Numbered from the stretch's first letter, positions 27,324 through 35,970 are shown. The stretch is 64,000 bases of DNA from JAMOBE01 sp039908285 (GCA_039908285.1 JAMOBE010000006.1:1-64000); one strand, 5' to 3'. The notes: generated by a model not told the origin, from the letters alone. Made by a program: numbers and translations.

Positions 27324-27770
27324 TCAGGGTTCGTTCCCGTCCCCGAGATCCTCCCCCAGGTCCTCGGCCGCCAAGTCGTCGGCTTCGGCATCGAGGGTGC
27401 CCGAGTCCTCCTGGATCGACAATCCCTCCTCGGCCAGCTCGTCGTCGCCCAGGTCGCCCAGATCCCCAAGGTCGCCGATGTCGCTCGCCATGTCGATGTC
27501 GGCCGTCGGTGCCTCCATCTCGTCGTCCTCGGGCTCGTCGTGCTCCACGTGCTTCTGCATGCCCTGGATCAGGGAGTTGCGCAGCACGTCCACCGAGACG
27601 GTGCACTCGGCGATTTCGCGCAGGGCGACGACGGGATTCTTGTCATTGTCCCGATCGACCGTCAACGGCGTGCCCGCGCTGATCTCCCGGGCGCGCTGCG
27701 CCGCGATCAGCACCAGTTCAAAGCGGTTGGGCAGACGGACGATGCAGTCCTCGACGGTAACGCGAGCCAT
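27324..27770 (-). CDS. rpoZ: RNA polymerase omega subunit
   Basis: A 148-residue omega subunit. The conserved core is MARVTVEDCIVRLPNRFELV, LIAAQRAREISAGTP and ALREIA. The C-terminal half beyond about residue 85 is strongly acidic with a short repeated GDLGDLGDLGDD stretch, longer than the average omega tail. It promotes RNA polymerase assembly and takes part in ppGpp sensing, consistent with rsh directly downstream. Confidence 0.92.
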   Translation of the reverse strand: MARVTVEDCIVRLPNRFELVLIAAQRAREISAGTPLTVDRDNDKNPVVALREIAECTVSVDVLRNSLIQGMQKHVEHDEPEDDEMEAPTADIDMASDIGDLGDLGDLGDDELAEEGLSIQEDSGTLDAEADDLAAEDLGEDLGDGNEP

Positions 27771-27845
27771 ACGCGGCCTCTCAAGCAGGGAGCCCCAAAC
27801 CCCCAGAATATACGGACCGTCCCGACCGATGGCAAGGCGTTATAC

Positions 27846-27984
27846 GGTTTCCGGAAAGTCTCTGGACTTTCCGGAAACCCGCGCTCAATCGCCGCGCGGC
27901 CTCCGGCCTTGGCTTTCGGCGCAGGGGCGCCGGCCCGCGTTGCGGGCTCGGTTTCCAGAAAATCCACGGATTTTCTGGAAACCG
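27846..27984. repeat. Paired hairpins between rpoZ and the LOG gene
   Basis: Two related perfect stem-loops. The first is GGTTTCCGGAAAGTC (27846-27860) with its complement at 27865-27879. The second is CGGTTTCCAGAAAATCC (27949-27965) with its complement at 27968-27984. The outermost parts also pair (ATACGGTTTCC with GGAAACCGTAT). The unit ends two bases before the stop codon of the LOG gene (27987-27989). It looks like a bacterial interspersed palindromic element and could act as a terminator or mRNA stabiliser. Confidence 0.7.
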
Positions 27985-27986
27985 TA

Positions 27987-28577
27987 TTACATTTCCGCCG
28001 TGGTGAGCACCTGGACCACCGGCGGTGGGGCATAGGCGCGGAAGCGGTGCAGCAGCGACTCGGCCGACGTTTCCACCACCAGCATGGAGCGGTGCGGCGG
28101 CCGCAGGAACCCTTCCTCCACCATGTGGTCGATGAAGCCGCGCAGGCCCCGGTAATAGCCGGCGACGTCGAGAAGCCCGCAGGGCTTGCCGTGGGCGCCG
28201 AGCTGGCCCCAGGTCCACACCTCGAACAGTTCCTCAAGGGTGCCGATGCCGCCGGGCAGGGCGATGAAGCCGTCGGCGAGATCCGCCATCATCGCCTTGC
28301 GCTCGTGCATGGTGTCCACCACCCGCAGGTCGGCGAGACCGGTGTGCTCCACCTCGAACCCGACCAGCAGCCTCGGGATGACGCCGATCACCTCGCCGCC
28401 CCGACTGAGCACGGCGTCGGCCACCGCCCCCATGAGCCCGACGCTGGCCCCGCCATACACCAGTCCGATCCCGGCCTCGGCCAGGGCATGCCCAAGGGCC
28501 GTAGCCGCCTCCCGATAGACGGGATCGGCCCCGGGACTCGAGCCGCAGAACACGCAGAGTCGTTTCAGGTCGGGCAT
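27987..28577 (-). CDS. LOG-family protein (cytokinin-riboside monophosphate phosphoribohydrolase type)
   Basis: A 196-residue Rossmann-fold protein with the LOG signature PGGIGTLEELFEVWTW (PGGxGTxxE) and GGASVGLMGAVADAVL. It begins RLCVFCGSSPGADP as in bacterial LOG/YgdH-like proteins. Members hydrolyse the N-glycosidic bond of nucleoside monophosphates. The true bacterial substrate is often unknown. The ATG at 28577 gives the family-typical start; a longer frame upstream is not conserved. Confidence 0.85.
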   Translation of the reverse strand: MPDLKRLCVFCGSSPGADPVYREAATALGHALAEAGIGLVYGGASVGLMGAVADAVLSRGGEVIGVIPRLLVGFEVEHTGLADLRVVDTMHERKAMMADLADGFIALPGGIGTLEELFEVWTWGQLGAHGKPCGLLDVAGYYRGLRGFIDHMVEEGFLRPPHRSMLVVETSAESLLHRFRAYAPPPVVQVLTTAEM

Positions 28578-28657
28578 GGTGTCTCCCACCGGGTGTGCAG
28601 GACGCAGTACGGGCCGAGGTAACCGTTCACCAGCTGCCGGGCAAGGGGAAAAAGGCC

Positions 28658-29452
28658 TCACCCCCCCGGTCTCTCGATCTGTTCCGGGTGGGTCAGCGTG
28701 ATGGAGGGGCCGTTGTGGCGGTCGAGCCAGCCGCGGACACGGATGGTCTTTCCCTGCCAGGTCGTCGGGTCCGTTCCCCGGCGGCGCAGGATCTTCAGCA
28801 CCTCGGCCGGGATCTCGATGGTGAAGTCGGTGCGCCGGTCGGGGCCGAAGTTGAGGTAGACCCGGCCCTTGGCCCTGGCGGCCTGGACCACGACTCCCTC
28901 GACAAGCTGGAAGGTGCCGGCGAGGGGCTCCAGGTCGTCGTCGGCATGGTGGAGGCGAAAGGCACCCAGTTCCCACAGGCCCTGTTTCGCCTGCCGCGCC
29001 GTCTCCTCGATGGCGAGCATCTCGGCGGCTCGGGCGGTGCCGGTGGCGCCGGGGGTGGTGTGAACCCGCGCCAGGCCCCGCTCCAGCAGCAGGCCCTGGA
29101 GCCAGACCTCGCCCACGAAGCCATGGGCGGGAAATCGCCCATGGCGGTCGGGGGTCTCGCCGCCGTCCACGAGTCGTAGCGTTCGCCCCTTCGCCGCCGC
29201 CGCGACCGCCGCCCGGGCCTGGTCGGCGATGGCCCGGTTACCGCGCCCAAGGTTACCGCGAGACGGTCGAGGCACCTCGATGCCGGCCAGCCGGACCTCG
29301 CGGCCGTCGTCGAGAGTCAGCGAGTCGCCCTCGCCCACCATGGTGACCAGGGCGTCCTCCGCCGCTCCCGGCCGGGCGCCCGGCGGCACCAGCAGGAAAA
29401 TCAGCACGGCGAGCATTGAGAGTCGGCGAAACGGGGGTATCATGGGGGGCAT
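28658..29452 (-). CDS. Exported thermonuclease-like (SNase-fold) protein
   Basis: A 264-residue protein with a signal sequence (MLAVLIFLLVPPGARPGAA). A staphylococcal-nuclease-like domain follows: GDSLTLDDGREVRLAGIEVP, then RTLRLVDGGETPDRHGRFPA and LLLERGLARVHTT, EETARQAKQGLW. The catalytic Arg-Glu-Arg set of true nucleases is only partly recognisable, so activity is uncertain. The C-terminal part ends with an OB-like segment (GKTIRVRGWLDRHNGPSITL). ATG at 29452 is chosen over 29443 because of the purine-rich stretch upstream. It is divergent from the proline iminopeptidase gene. Confidence 0.7.
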   Translation of the reverse strand: MPPMIPPFRRLSMLAVLIFLLVPPGARPGAAEDALVTMVGEGDSLTLDDGREVRLAGIEVPRPSRGNLGRGNRAIADQARAAVAAAAKGRTLRLVDGGETPDRHGRFPAHGFVGEVWLQGLLLERGLARVHTTPGATGTARAAEMLAIEETARQAKQGLWELGAFRLHHADDDLEPLAGTFQLVEGVVVQAARAKGRVYLNFGPDRRTDFTIEIPAEVLKILRRRGTDPTTWQGKTIRVRGWLDRHNGPSITLTHPEQIERPGG

Positions 29453-29485
29453 TGTCTCAAACTCCCGCGTGGAGAGCCAGGTCCG

Positions 29486-30481
29486 GTGATTTCCAAGGCA
29501 CCCCTCCACACGGCGGAGACGGTCGATCGTCTGCCCGCGTGCCTGTATCCCGCCATCGATTCGTATGCGACCGGCCGGCTGGTGGTGGACGGGCGCCACT
29601 CACTCTATTGGGAGCAGAGTGGCAACCCGCGCGGCATCCCCGTCGTGTTCGTCCACGGCGGTCCGGGGGCCGGGACGTCCCCCATCTACCGGCGCTTCTT
29701 CGATCCGCGCCATTACCGGATCATCCTGTTCGACCAGCGCGGGTCGGGCCGCTCCGCCCCGCTGGCCGAGATACGCGACAATACCACCGCCCACCTGGTC
29801 GCCGACATGGAGCTTCTGCGTCGGCGTCTCGATGTCGAGCGGTGGGTAGTGTTCGGGGGATCGTGGGGGAGCACCCTCGCTCTGGCCTACGGCCAGGCCC
29901 ATCCGGAACGCTGCCTGGGGTTCATCCTGCGCGGCATCTTCCTGTTCCGCGACCACGAGGTGGAGTGGTTCCTCCACGACATGGGCCGGTTCTTCCCCGA
30001 GGCCGAGCGGCACTTCGTCGGCTTCCTGCCCCCGGGGGAGCGCGACGATCTTCTCGGCTCGTATTATGCCCGCCTCTGCCACCCCGATCCCGGCGTCCAC
30101 TGCCCGGCGGCGCGGGCCTGGGCGGCCTACGAGGACGCCTGCTCGCGCCTGCTGCCACGGCCTGGGCAGGGGGGGACGCCAGGCTGCGAGTCCCTGGCCC
30201 TGGCCCGGATCGAGGCCCACTACATGGTCCACCGCGGGTTCATGGCCGAGAACGCGCTGCTGGAGGGGCTGCCGGTACTGCACCGCCACCCCGCCGTCAT
30301 CGTCCAGGGGCGCTATGACATGGTCTGTCCACTGGCCACCGCCGACGAACTGGCCCGCGCCTGGCCCGGAGCGGACTACACGGTGGTGCCGGACGCCGGG
30401 CACTCGGCCCTGGAAGTCGGGACCGCCTCCGCCCTGGTCGCGGCGACCGAGACGTTCATCGAGGCCTTGGCCGATTTTTAG
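29486..30481 (+). CDS. pip: Proline iminopeptidase (prolyl aminopeptidase)
   Basis: A 331-residue alpha/beta hydrolase that removes N-terminal proline from peptides. The oxyanion motif HGGPGAG, the nucleophile S126 in GGSWGS, the Asp in VQGRYDMVCP and the His in PDAGHS form the usual triad. LFDQRGSGRS and the length are typical for the S33 family. The start is GTG at 29486, preceded by GGAG about ten bases upstream. Confidence 0.92.
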   Translation: MISKAPLHTAETVDRLPACLYPAIDSYATGRLVVDGRHSLYWEQSGNPRGIPVVFVHGGPGAGTSPIYRRFFDPRHYRIILFDQRGSGRSAPLAEIRDNTTAHLVADMELLRRRLDVERWVVFGGSWGSTLALAYGQAHPERCLGFILRGIFLFRDHEVEWFLHDMGRFFPEAERHFVGFLPPGERDDLLGSYYARLCHPDPGVHCPAARAWAAYEDACSRLLPRPGQGGTPGCESLALARIEAHYMVHRGFMAENALLEGLPVLHRHPAVIVQGRYDMVCPLATADELARAWPGADYTVVPDAGHSALEVGTASALVAATETFIEALADF

Positions 30482-30584
30482 TATCTTACCGGTCAAGTCT
30501 GCAGCAATAGGATCAAGATACGAGGCCTGTCGTCCGCGCCAGGGATGGGATGAGCACGAGTTCGCGGAGCTTCAGCGCGGCGGT

Positions 30585-30637
30585 AATAACGAGGCGGCCG
30601 AAGGTGGTGAGGTGATACGTCACACCATCAGTAATAC
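30585..30637. repeat. Possible diverged member of the dispersed hairpin family
   Basis: The segment contains TAATAACGAGGCGGCCGAAGG and ends TCAGTAATAC, echoing the ATAACGCGGCGGAGCCGCAA start and the TCAGTAATAC end of the full copies at 39529 and 62096. The long stem is not preserved; only GTGA-TACG-TCAC can pair in the middle. It sits just before the stop of the ABC permease gene (minus strand). Confidence 0.35.
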
Positions 30638-30644
30638 AGTGAGA

Positions 30645-31466
30645 TTATTCACCGACATTCATCAGCAGCCCCCGCTGGCGGGCGATGCCGAACACCTTGA
30701 GGAACATCAGCGACGCCGTCAGGAGATAGAACAGGTTCAGCCCCGCCGCCGCCGCCATGTGATCCAGACGGACCGTGCCGTCGAACATGATGGCGCGCAT
30801 GCCCTCGAACACATGGGCCGGCGGCGTCGCCCAGGCCAGCGGCTGCAGCCAGACGGGAAGGCTGTCGATCGGGTAATAGATCCCGACCAGCGGCGCCAGG
30901 GCGAACACCAGCACCCAGGCCATGCTCTCCGCTCCCAGACCAAAGCGCAGCACCAGGGCCGACACCGCGAGGCCGATGCACCAGCCCGTCATCAGCAGAT
31001 TGAAGAAGAACGCGACCAGCGGGAGTCCCAGGGAGAAAATGTTGAACTGATAGAACACGATGGCCAGCAGCGCCGCCGGCGTCACCCCGATGACGGTGCG
31101 GATGAAGCTCATCACCGCCAGGGAGACGACCAGTTCCCACGGCCGCAGCGGCGTCACGAACAGATTGGCCAGGTTGCGCGACCACATCTCCTCCATGAAC
31201 GACAGCGACAGGCCGAGATTGCCCCGGAACACCACGTCCCACAGCAGCACCCCCCCCAGCAGCACGCCGGCGGCCTGGGCCACCCACGTCGAGTGGGTGC
31301 GGAAGAACTGGCTGATGAAGCCCCACATGATCATCTGCACCGTCGGCCAGTAGGCCATCTCGGCGACGCGGAACCACGAGCCCCGCATGAGGTAGACATG
31401 GCGCAGGACCATCGCCCCCACGCGACGCCACGAATAGCCCCTGACGGCAGCGGCGATGTGCGACAT
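30645..31466 (-). CDS. ABC-2 type exporter, permease subunit
   Basis: A 273-residue inner-membrane permease with about six hydrophobic segments (for example MSFIRTVIGVTPAALLAIVF, ESMAWVLVFALAPLVGIYYP) and the ABC-2 signature region before the last helices (LPVWLQPLAWATPPAHVFEGM). It resembles NodJ/YadH-like permeases. The ATG at 31466 lies five bases after the ATPase gene, so the two form one transporter operon. The cargo is not predictable. Confidence 0.85.
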   Translation of the reverse strand: MSHIAAAVRGYSWRRVGAMVLRHVYLMRGSWFRVAEMAYWPTVQMIMWGFISQFFRTHSTWVAQAAGVLLGGVLLWDVVFRGNLGLSLSFMEEMWSRNLANLFVTPLRPWELVVSLAVMSFIRTVIGVTPAALLAIVFYQFNIFSLGLPLVAFFFNLLMTGWCIGLAVSALVLRFGLGAESMAWVLVFALAPLVGIYYPIDSLPVWLQPLAWATPPAHVFEGMRAIMFDGTVRLDHMAAAAGLNLFYLLTASLMFLKVFGIARQRGLLMNVGE

Positions 31467-31471
31467 GGCGG

Positions 31472-32221
31472 TCAGCCCTCCTTTCCCGCGCGGGCGATGT
31501 CGAGGAAAACCTCCTCCAGATTGGCCCGGCCATAGCGGCTGATCAGGTCTTCCGGCTGGCCGCGGTCCTGGATTCGCCCATTGCGCATGATCATCACCGA
31601 GTCGCACAGCCGCTCCACCTCGGCCATGTTGTGGGAGGCGAGCAGGATGGTGGCGCCGGTTCCATCTCTGTACGTCTCCAGATAGCCCCGCACCCAGTCC
31701 CCGGTGTCGGGATCAAGGGAGGCGGTGGGCTCGTCCAGCAGCAACAGGTCGGGCTCGTTCAGCAGCGCCTTGGCCAGGGCGACCCGAGTCTTCTGGCCGG
31801 CCGACAGCCGCCCTACCGGTCGCTCGAGGAGGGCTTCGATCTCAAGGTCCCGGGCCAGCACGGCGATTCGCCCCCTGACGTCGGCGATGCCGTACAGATG
31901 GCCATAGACGGTCAGATTCTCGCGCACCGTCAGCCGATGCGGCAGGTCCACATAGGGCGACGAGAAATTCATCCGCGACAACGCCCGATGCCGCCCCCGC
32001 GCCATGTCCTCCCCCAGCACCGTCACCACCCCCGACGTGGGCAGCAGGAGTCCCAGCAGAATCGACAGTGTGGTGGTCTTGCCGGCCCCATTGCCCCCCA
32101 GCAGGGCGACCGTCGCCCCCTTCGGCACGTCGAAGGACACCCCATCGACGGCGGTGACGTCGCCGAAGACCTTGGTCAGAGCATGAACCTGGATGACGGG
32201 TGCCGACGCCATGGACCCCAT
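31472..32221 (-). CDS. ABC-2 type exporter, ATP-binding subunit
   Basis: A 249-residue ABC ATPase: Walker A GGNGAGKTT, signature LSAGQ (RLSAGQKTRVALAKAL), Walker B LLLLDEPTASLD, and the H-loop in LASHNMAEVERLC. The C-terminal ISRYGRANLEEVFLDIAR is typical of ABC-2 exporters. It powers the permease encoded next. The first start (MGSMAS) or the Met at codon 4 are both possible. Confidence 0.9.
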   Translation of the reverse strand: MGSMASAPVIQVHALTKVFGDVTAVDGVSFDVPKGATVALLGGNGAGKTTTLSILLGLLLPTSGVVTVLGEDMARGRHRALSRMNFSSPYVDLPHRLTVRENLTVYGHLYGIADVRGRIAVLARDLEIEALLERPVGRLSAGQKTRVALAKALLNEPDLLLLDEPTASLDPDTGDWVRGYLETYRDGTGATILLASHNMAEVERLCDSVMIMRNGRIQDRGQPEDLISRYGRANLEEVFLDIARAGKEG

Positions 32222-32234
32222 TCAGACGGAGGAG

Positions 32235-32549
32235 TCAGGCGGCGGGCTTGCGGCCCATGCGGGAGGCGACGAGCACCTGGAGCATGCCGGAGTTCTCCTC
32301 CACGCGGCGTCGCAGCTCATCAATGTCGCGCTCGCGCTCAATCCGGGCCAGACGATCCTCGATGCGGTCGAGACGCTTGTTGGAGTCGGACTGTCCGGTC
32401 CTGAGCTCGGCCTGTCCGGCCCTGAACTCGGCCTGCCCGGTCCTGAGTTCTGCCTGCCCAACCTTGAGGTCGGCCACGTCGATTTCGATGCGAGCGACCT
32501 TCGCGACAACCTGCTCGAGAAGGGCGATGATCTGGTCGGACTTGTCCAT
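32235..32549 (-). CDS. Coiled-coil protein with tandem seven-residue repeats
   Basis: A 104-residue, highly charged helical protein. Residues about 29-54 contain tandem heptads of the type GQAELRT / GQAEFRA / GQAELRT, encoded by nearly identical 21-bp DNA repeats at about 32397-32460. The remainder (LDRIEDRLARIERERDIDEL) continues the coiled coil. The ATG at 32549 follows GGAGACT. It lies 13 bp upstream of the ABC ATPase start and may be co-transcribed. Function unknown. Confidence 0.6.
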   Translation of the reverse strand: MDKSDQIIALLEQVVAKVARIEIDVADLKVGQAELRTGQAEFRAGQAELRTGQSDSNKRLDRIEDRLARIERERDIDELRRRVEENSGMLQVLVASRMGRKPAA

Positions 32550-32626
32550 ACGAGTCTCCACGGCACTCCAGACCCCAGAATATCCCCTTTGCTCCGGAAT
32601 GTCACGTGGCCTGTTATCCGCTCTAT

Positions 32627-33241
32627 TCAACGTCCGGACGAGACGTCGAAGCAGGCCGCCACCAGCCTGCGAAAGGCGTCGGCGCGGTGGCTGATGGCGT
32701 GCTTGGCGTCGGGGGCCATTTCGCCGAAGGTCACGGTGTGGCCCAAGGGCTGGAACACCGGGTCGTAGCCGAACCCGCCGCTGCCGCGCGGCGGCCAGAC
32801 CAGGGTGCCATGGACGGCCCCCTCGAAGATGTCGCACCAGCCGTCCGGCCAGGCCAGGGCGAGGGCGCAGACGAAGTGGGCCCGGCGGTCGGTGGCGCCG
32901 GCCAGGTCCGTCTCTATACGCCGCATGGCGGCGGCGAAGTCCTTGTCCGGGCCGGCCCAGCGGGCGGAGTAGATGCCAGGCGCCCCGCCCAGGGCCTCGA
33001 CCGCCAGGCCGGAGTCGTCGGCCAGCGCCGGCAGGCCCGCCGCACGGGCCGCCGCCACCGCCTTCAGCTCGGCATTGGCCCGGAAGGTGGTGCCGGTCTC
33101 CTCGGGCTCGGGCAGGCCGAGGGCTCCGGCCGACAGCACCTCGACGGCAAAGGGGGACAGGAGCTCGGCGATCTCGCGCACCTTCCCCTGGTTGTGGCTC
33201 GCCACAACCAGCCTCCCCCCGCGAAAGGGACGCGGCGCCAT
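32627..33241 (-). CDS. rdgB: Non-canonical purine NTP pyrophosphatase (HAM1/RdgB)
   Basis: A 204-residue house-cleaning enzyme that hydrolyses dITP, XTP and similar nucleotides to monophosphates. The N-terminal SHNQGKVREIAELL, ETGTTFRANAELKA, the ADDSGLAVEALGGAPGIYSA core and GSGGFGYDPVF are diagnostic, with ISHRADAF at the end. Length is normal. It follows rph by 11 bp, the standard rph-rdgB pairing of alphaproteobacteria. Confidence 0.93.
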   Translation of the reverse strand: MAPRPFRGGRLVVASHNQGKVREIAELLSPFAVEVLSAGALGLPEPEETGTTFRANAELKAVAAARAAGLPALADDSGLAVEALGGAPGIYSARWAGPDKDFAAAMRRIETDLAGATDRRAHFVCALALAWPDGWCDIFEGAVHGTLVWPPRGSGGFGYDPVFQPLGHTVTFGEMAPDAKHAISHRADAFRRLVAACFDVSSGR

Positions 33242-33252
33242 CGGCCCGCCCC

Positions 33253-33969
33253 TCAGAGGCCGAGGGCCTGGCGCTGCAGGGCGGTCAGCTCGCCCACGCC
33301 CTTGCGGGCCAGCGCCATCAGTTCGAGGAACTGGTCCTGGCTGAACGGCTTGTCCTCGGCGGTGCCCTGGATTTCAACGATGGTGTCGCGGGCGGTCAGC
33401 ACGAAGTTGGCGTCGGCCTGGGCGGAGGAGTCCTCGGCATAGTCGAGGTCGAGCACGGCGACGCCCTCGTGGATGCCGCAGGACACGGCGGCCACCTGGT
33501 CATACATCGGCACCGCCTTCAGCACGCCGAGGGTCACCAGTTTCTGAAAGGCGAGGTGCAGCGCCACGTAGGCCCCGGTGATGGAGGCGGTGCGGGTGCC
33601 GCCGTCGGCCAGCAGGACGTCGCAGTCGATCTTGATCTGGAGTTCGCCCATGGACTTGAGGTCGGTCACCGAGCGCAGTGAACGGCCGATCAGGCGCTGG
33701 ATTTCCTGGGTACGGCCGCTCTGCTTGCCGCGAGCCGCCTCGCGGTCGGTGCGGGTGTGGGTGGAGCGCGGCAGCATGCCGTACTCGGCGGTGACCCAGC
33801 CCTTGCCGGTGTTGCGCAGGAAGCCCGGCACCTTCTCGTCCACCGAGGCGGTGCACAGCACGTGGGTGTCGCCAAACCGCGCCAGGCACGAGCCCTCGGC
33901 ATAGCGGCTGGCGTTGGGCTCAAGGGTGATGGTCCGAAGCTGGTCGGGGGCGCGGCCCGAAGGTCTCAT
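33253..33969 (-). CDS. rph: Ribonuclease PH
   Basis: A 238-residue phosphorolytic 3'-5' exoribonuclease that trims tRNA precursors. Visible motifs are MRPSGRAPDQLRTITLEPN, VTAEYGMLPRSTHTR, RTQEIQRLIGRSLRSV and DVLLADGGTRTASITGA (active-site Asp). Length and start are standard. It is divergent from hrcA, with 164 bp between them that carry the hrcA promoter region. Confidence 0.95.
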   Translation of the reverse strand: MRPSGRAPDQLRTITLEPNASRYAEGSCLARFGDTHVLCTASVDEKVPGFLRNTGKGWVTAEYGMLPRSTHTRTDREAARGKQSGRTQEIQRLIGRSLRSVTDLKSMGELQIKIDCDVLLADGGTRTASITGAYVALHLAFQKLVTLGVLKAVPMYDQVAAVSCGIHEGVAVLDLDYAEDSSAQADANFVLTARDTIVEIQGTAEDKPFSQDQFLELMALARKGVGELTALQRQALGL

Positions 33970-34062
33970 GTGAGGGGTGTTCCATGGATAGGGTGAAAGG
34001 CGGAATCGCCACGCGAAATCTAGCGTCTTCCCGTCCCCGCGTAAAGAGGTGCCCGAGCCGCA

Positions 34063-34091
34063 TTGACGCTGCGGCGGGCGATTACTAGATT
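34063..34091 (+). promoter_or_regulatory. Probable promoter of hrcA-grpE
   Basis: TTGACG (34063-34068), a 17-base spacer and TAGATT (34086-34091) form a good sigma-70-type promoter 42 bases before the hrcA ATG. No CIRCE inverted repeat (TTAGCACTC-N9-GAGTGCTAA) is present here, so hrcA itself is probably not autoregulated through CIRCE at this site. Confidence 0.5.
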
Positions 34092-34133
34092 CGTCATCCC
34101 TTCCAGAGCCCTTCCAGCAGGTGGGACCGAACG

Positions 34134-35186
34134 ATGACGGATGCCAGGAACGCGGCGATAGCCCGGCTCGGCGAGCGGTCGCGCGAGATCTTTCGCCATA
34201 TCGTCGATGCCTATGTGCAGACCGGCGATCCCATCGGCTCGCGCACCCTGGCCCGCCGTCTCGGCATGGACCTGTCGCCGGCCACCATCCGCAACGTCAT
34301 GGCCGACCTGGAACTGGCCGGGCTGCTGCGGGCGCCCCATGCCTCGGCCGGCCGCCTGCCCACCGACGCCGGCATGCGCCTGTTCGTGGACGGACTGCTG
34401 GAGGTGGGGGACCTCAGCCAGGATGAACGCCAGCGCATCGACGCCCAGTGCCGCGCCGCCGGCCGCAGCCTGGAAGAGGTGCTGGGCGAGGCCATCGCCA
34501 CCCTGTCGGGTCTGTCCCACTGCGCCGGCCTGGTGATGGCGCCCAAGACCGAAACCGCCATCCGGCAGATCGAGTACACCAGCCTTGGGCCGGGCCGGGC
34601 ACTGGTGATTCTGGTCACCGCCAGCGGCGTGGTCGAGAACCGGGTGATCGACGTGCCGGCGAGCCTGCCGCCCTCGGTGCTGGTGGAGGCCTCCAACTAC
34701 CTCAACGCCCGCCTCGGCGGCCGCACCATCGAGGAGGCCCGCGAGAGCATCCTGCACGAGCTGGACAGCCAGCGGCACCAGCTCGACGAACTGACCACCC
34801 GGGTGGTGGAGGCGGGACTCGCCACCTGGGCCGGCGGCCCCAAGGCGGCCCTGATCGTGCGCGGCACCTCCCACCTTCTGGACGACGTGACCGCCCTCGA
34901 GGACCTGGAGCGCATCCGCACCCTGTTCGAGGCGCTGGAGAACGGCGAGCAGTTCCTGAGCCTCCTCGACCGCGCCAACAGCGCCGAGGGCATCCAGATC
35001 TTCATCGGCGCCGAGAATCAGTTGTTCGCTCTGTCCGGGTGCTCCATGATCGTGTCGCCCTATCGCAACCGGGACCAGCGAATCGTCGGGGCCATCGGCG
35101 TGATCGGCCCGACACGCATCAATTACGCCCGCATCATTCCGCTGGTGGACTATACGGCCAAGGTGATCGGCCGTCTGATTGGCTGA
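34134..35186 (+). CDS. hrcA: Heat-inducible transcription repressor HrcA
   Basis: A 350-residue repressor of chaperone genes that binds CIRCE operators. The N-terminal winged helix (REIFRHIVDAYVQTGDPIGS, LSPATIRNVMADLE, HASAGRLPTDAGMRLFVDGL) and the C-terminal GAF-like domain (NRDQRIVGAIGVIGPTRINY) are clear. The gene precedes grpE by 16 bp, the classical hrcA-grpE order. dnaK is not in the window. Confidence 0.94.
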   Translation: MTDARNAAIARLGERSREIFRHIVDAYVQTGDPIGSRTLARRLGMDLSPATIRNVMADLELAGLLRAPHASAGRLPTDAGMRLFVDGLLEVGDLSQDERQRIDAQCRAAGRSLEEVLGEAIATLSGLSHCAGLVMAPKTETAIRQIEYTSLGPGRALVILVTASGVVENRVIDVPASLPPSVLVEASNYLNARLGGRTIEEARESILHELDSQRHQLDELTTRVVEAGLATWAGGPKAALIVRGTSHLLDDVTALEDLERIRTLFEALENGEQFLSLLDRANSAEGIQIFIGAENQLFALSGCSMIVSPYRNRDQRIVGAIGVIGPTRINYARIIPLVDYTAKVIGRLIG

Positions 35187-35202
35187 GGAGCAGAGAGAGC
35201 AG

Positions 35203-35970
35203 ATGACCCAGGACAACGACCAGGTTTCCGAGGATCAGGCCGCCGCCGAGGCGATTGCAACCGCCGGCGCAACCGCCGGCGCGGCTCCCCCCGACGCGGC
35301 ACCCGCCGCCCCGGAGCCGGCGGCCCAGGAGCAACCGGCCCAGGGGCAACCGGCCCAGGAACCACCGGCCCAGAAGGGCGACTCGGCGCGCATCGCCGCG
35401 CTGGAAGCCGAGGTGACCACCCTGCGCAATGACTACCTGCGCGCCCTGGCCGAGGCCCAGAACGCCCAGACCCGGGCCGACCGGCGCATCGAGTCCAACA
35501 CCCGCTATGCCGTCGCCAACTTCGCCAAGGACCTGGTCACGGTGGCCGACAACCTCCAGCGGGCGCTGCAGCACGTCTCGGCCGACGCCCGGGCGCGGGA
35601 CGAGGAGCTGAACGGCCTGGCGACGGGTGTCGAGATGACCGAGCGGGCCCTGCTCGGCATCCTGGAGCGCAACGGCCTGAAGCGGGTCGAGGCGCTCAAC
35701 AAGCCCTTCGACCCCAACCTGCACCAGGCGATGCAGGAGATGGAGAACCCGTCCGTCCCCTCGGGCACCGTCCTTCAGGTGTTCCAGGAGGGGTACGTGC
35801 TGCACGACCGGCTGGTGCGTCCAGCGATGGTGGTGGTCTCCCGCGGGGGACCGAAGCGCCAAGCCGCGCCACCGTCCGCGCCGCCGTCCGAGCCCCCGCC
35901 CGAACCGGCCCCACCCGAGTGGGGTCCCACTCCCGAGGACCCGGGGACCCGGGTCGATACCTCGGCGTAA
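35203..35970 (+). CDS. grpE: GrpE, nucleotide exchange factor of DnaK
   Basis: A 255-residue co-chaperone. After an Ala/Pro/Gln-rich N-terminus comes the long helix (RIAALEAEVTTLRNDYLRAL) and the GrpE signature region (NLHQAMQEMENPSVPSGTVL, GYVLHDRLVRPAMVVVS). The C-terminus has an extra Pro-rich tail of about 45 residues (QAAPPSAPPSEPPPEPAPPE) not found in most GrpE proteins. The ATG at 35203 is preferred for its GAGAGAG leader; an in-frame ATG at 35179 overlaps hrcA. Confidence 0.93.
   Translation: MTQDNDQVSEDQAAAEAIATAGATAGAAPPDAAPAAPEPAAQEQPAQGQPAQEPPAQKGDSARIAALEAEVTTLRNDYLRALAEAQNAQTRADRRIESNTRYAVANFAKDLVTVADNLQRALQHVSADARARDEELNGLATGVEMTERALLGILERNGLKRVEALNKPFDPNLHQAMQEMENPSVPSGTVLQVFQEGYVLHDRLVRPAMVVVSRGGPKRQAAPPSAPPSEPPPEPAPPEWGPTPEDPGTRVDTSA

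Noticed and set aside
33970..34133. CIRCE operator expected upstream of hrcA
   Set aside because: No TTAGCACTC-N9-GAGTGCTAA-like inverted repeat is present; only a sigma-70-type promoter is seen.
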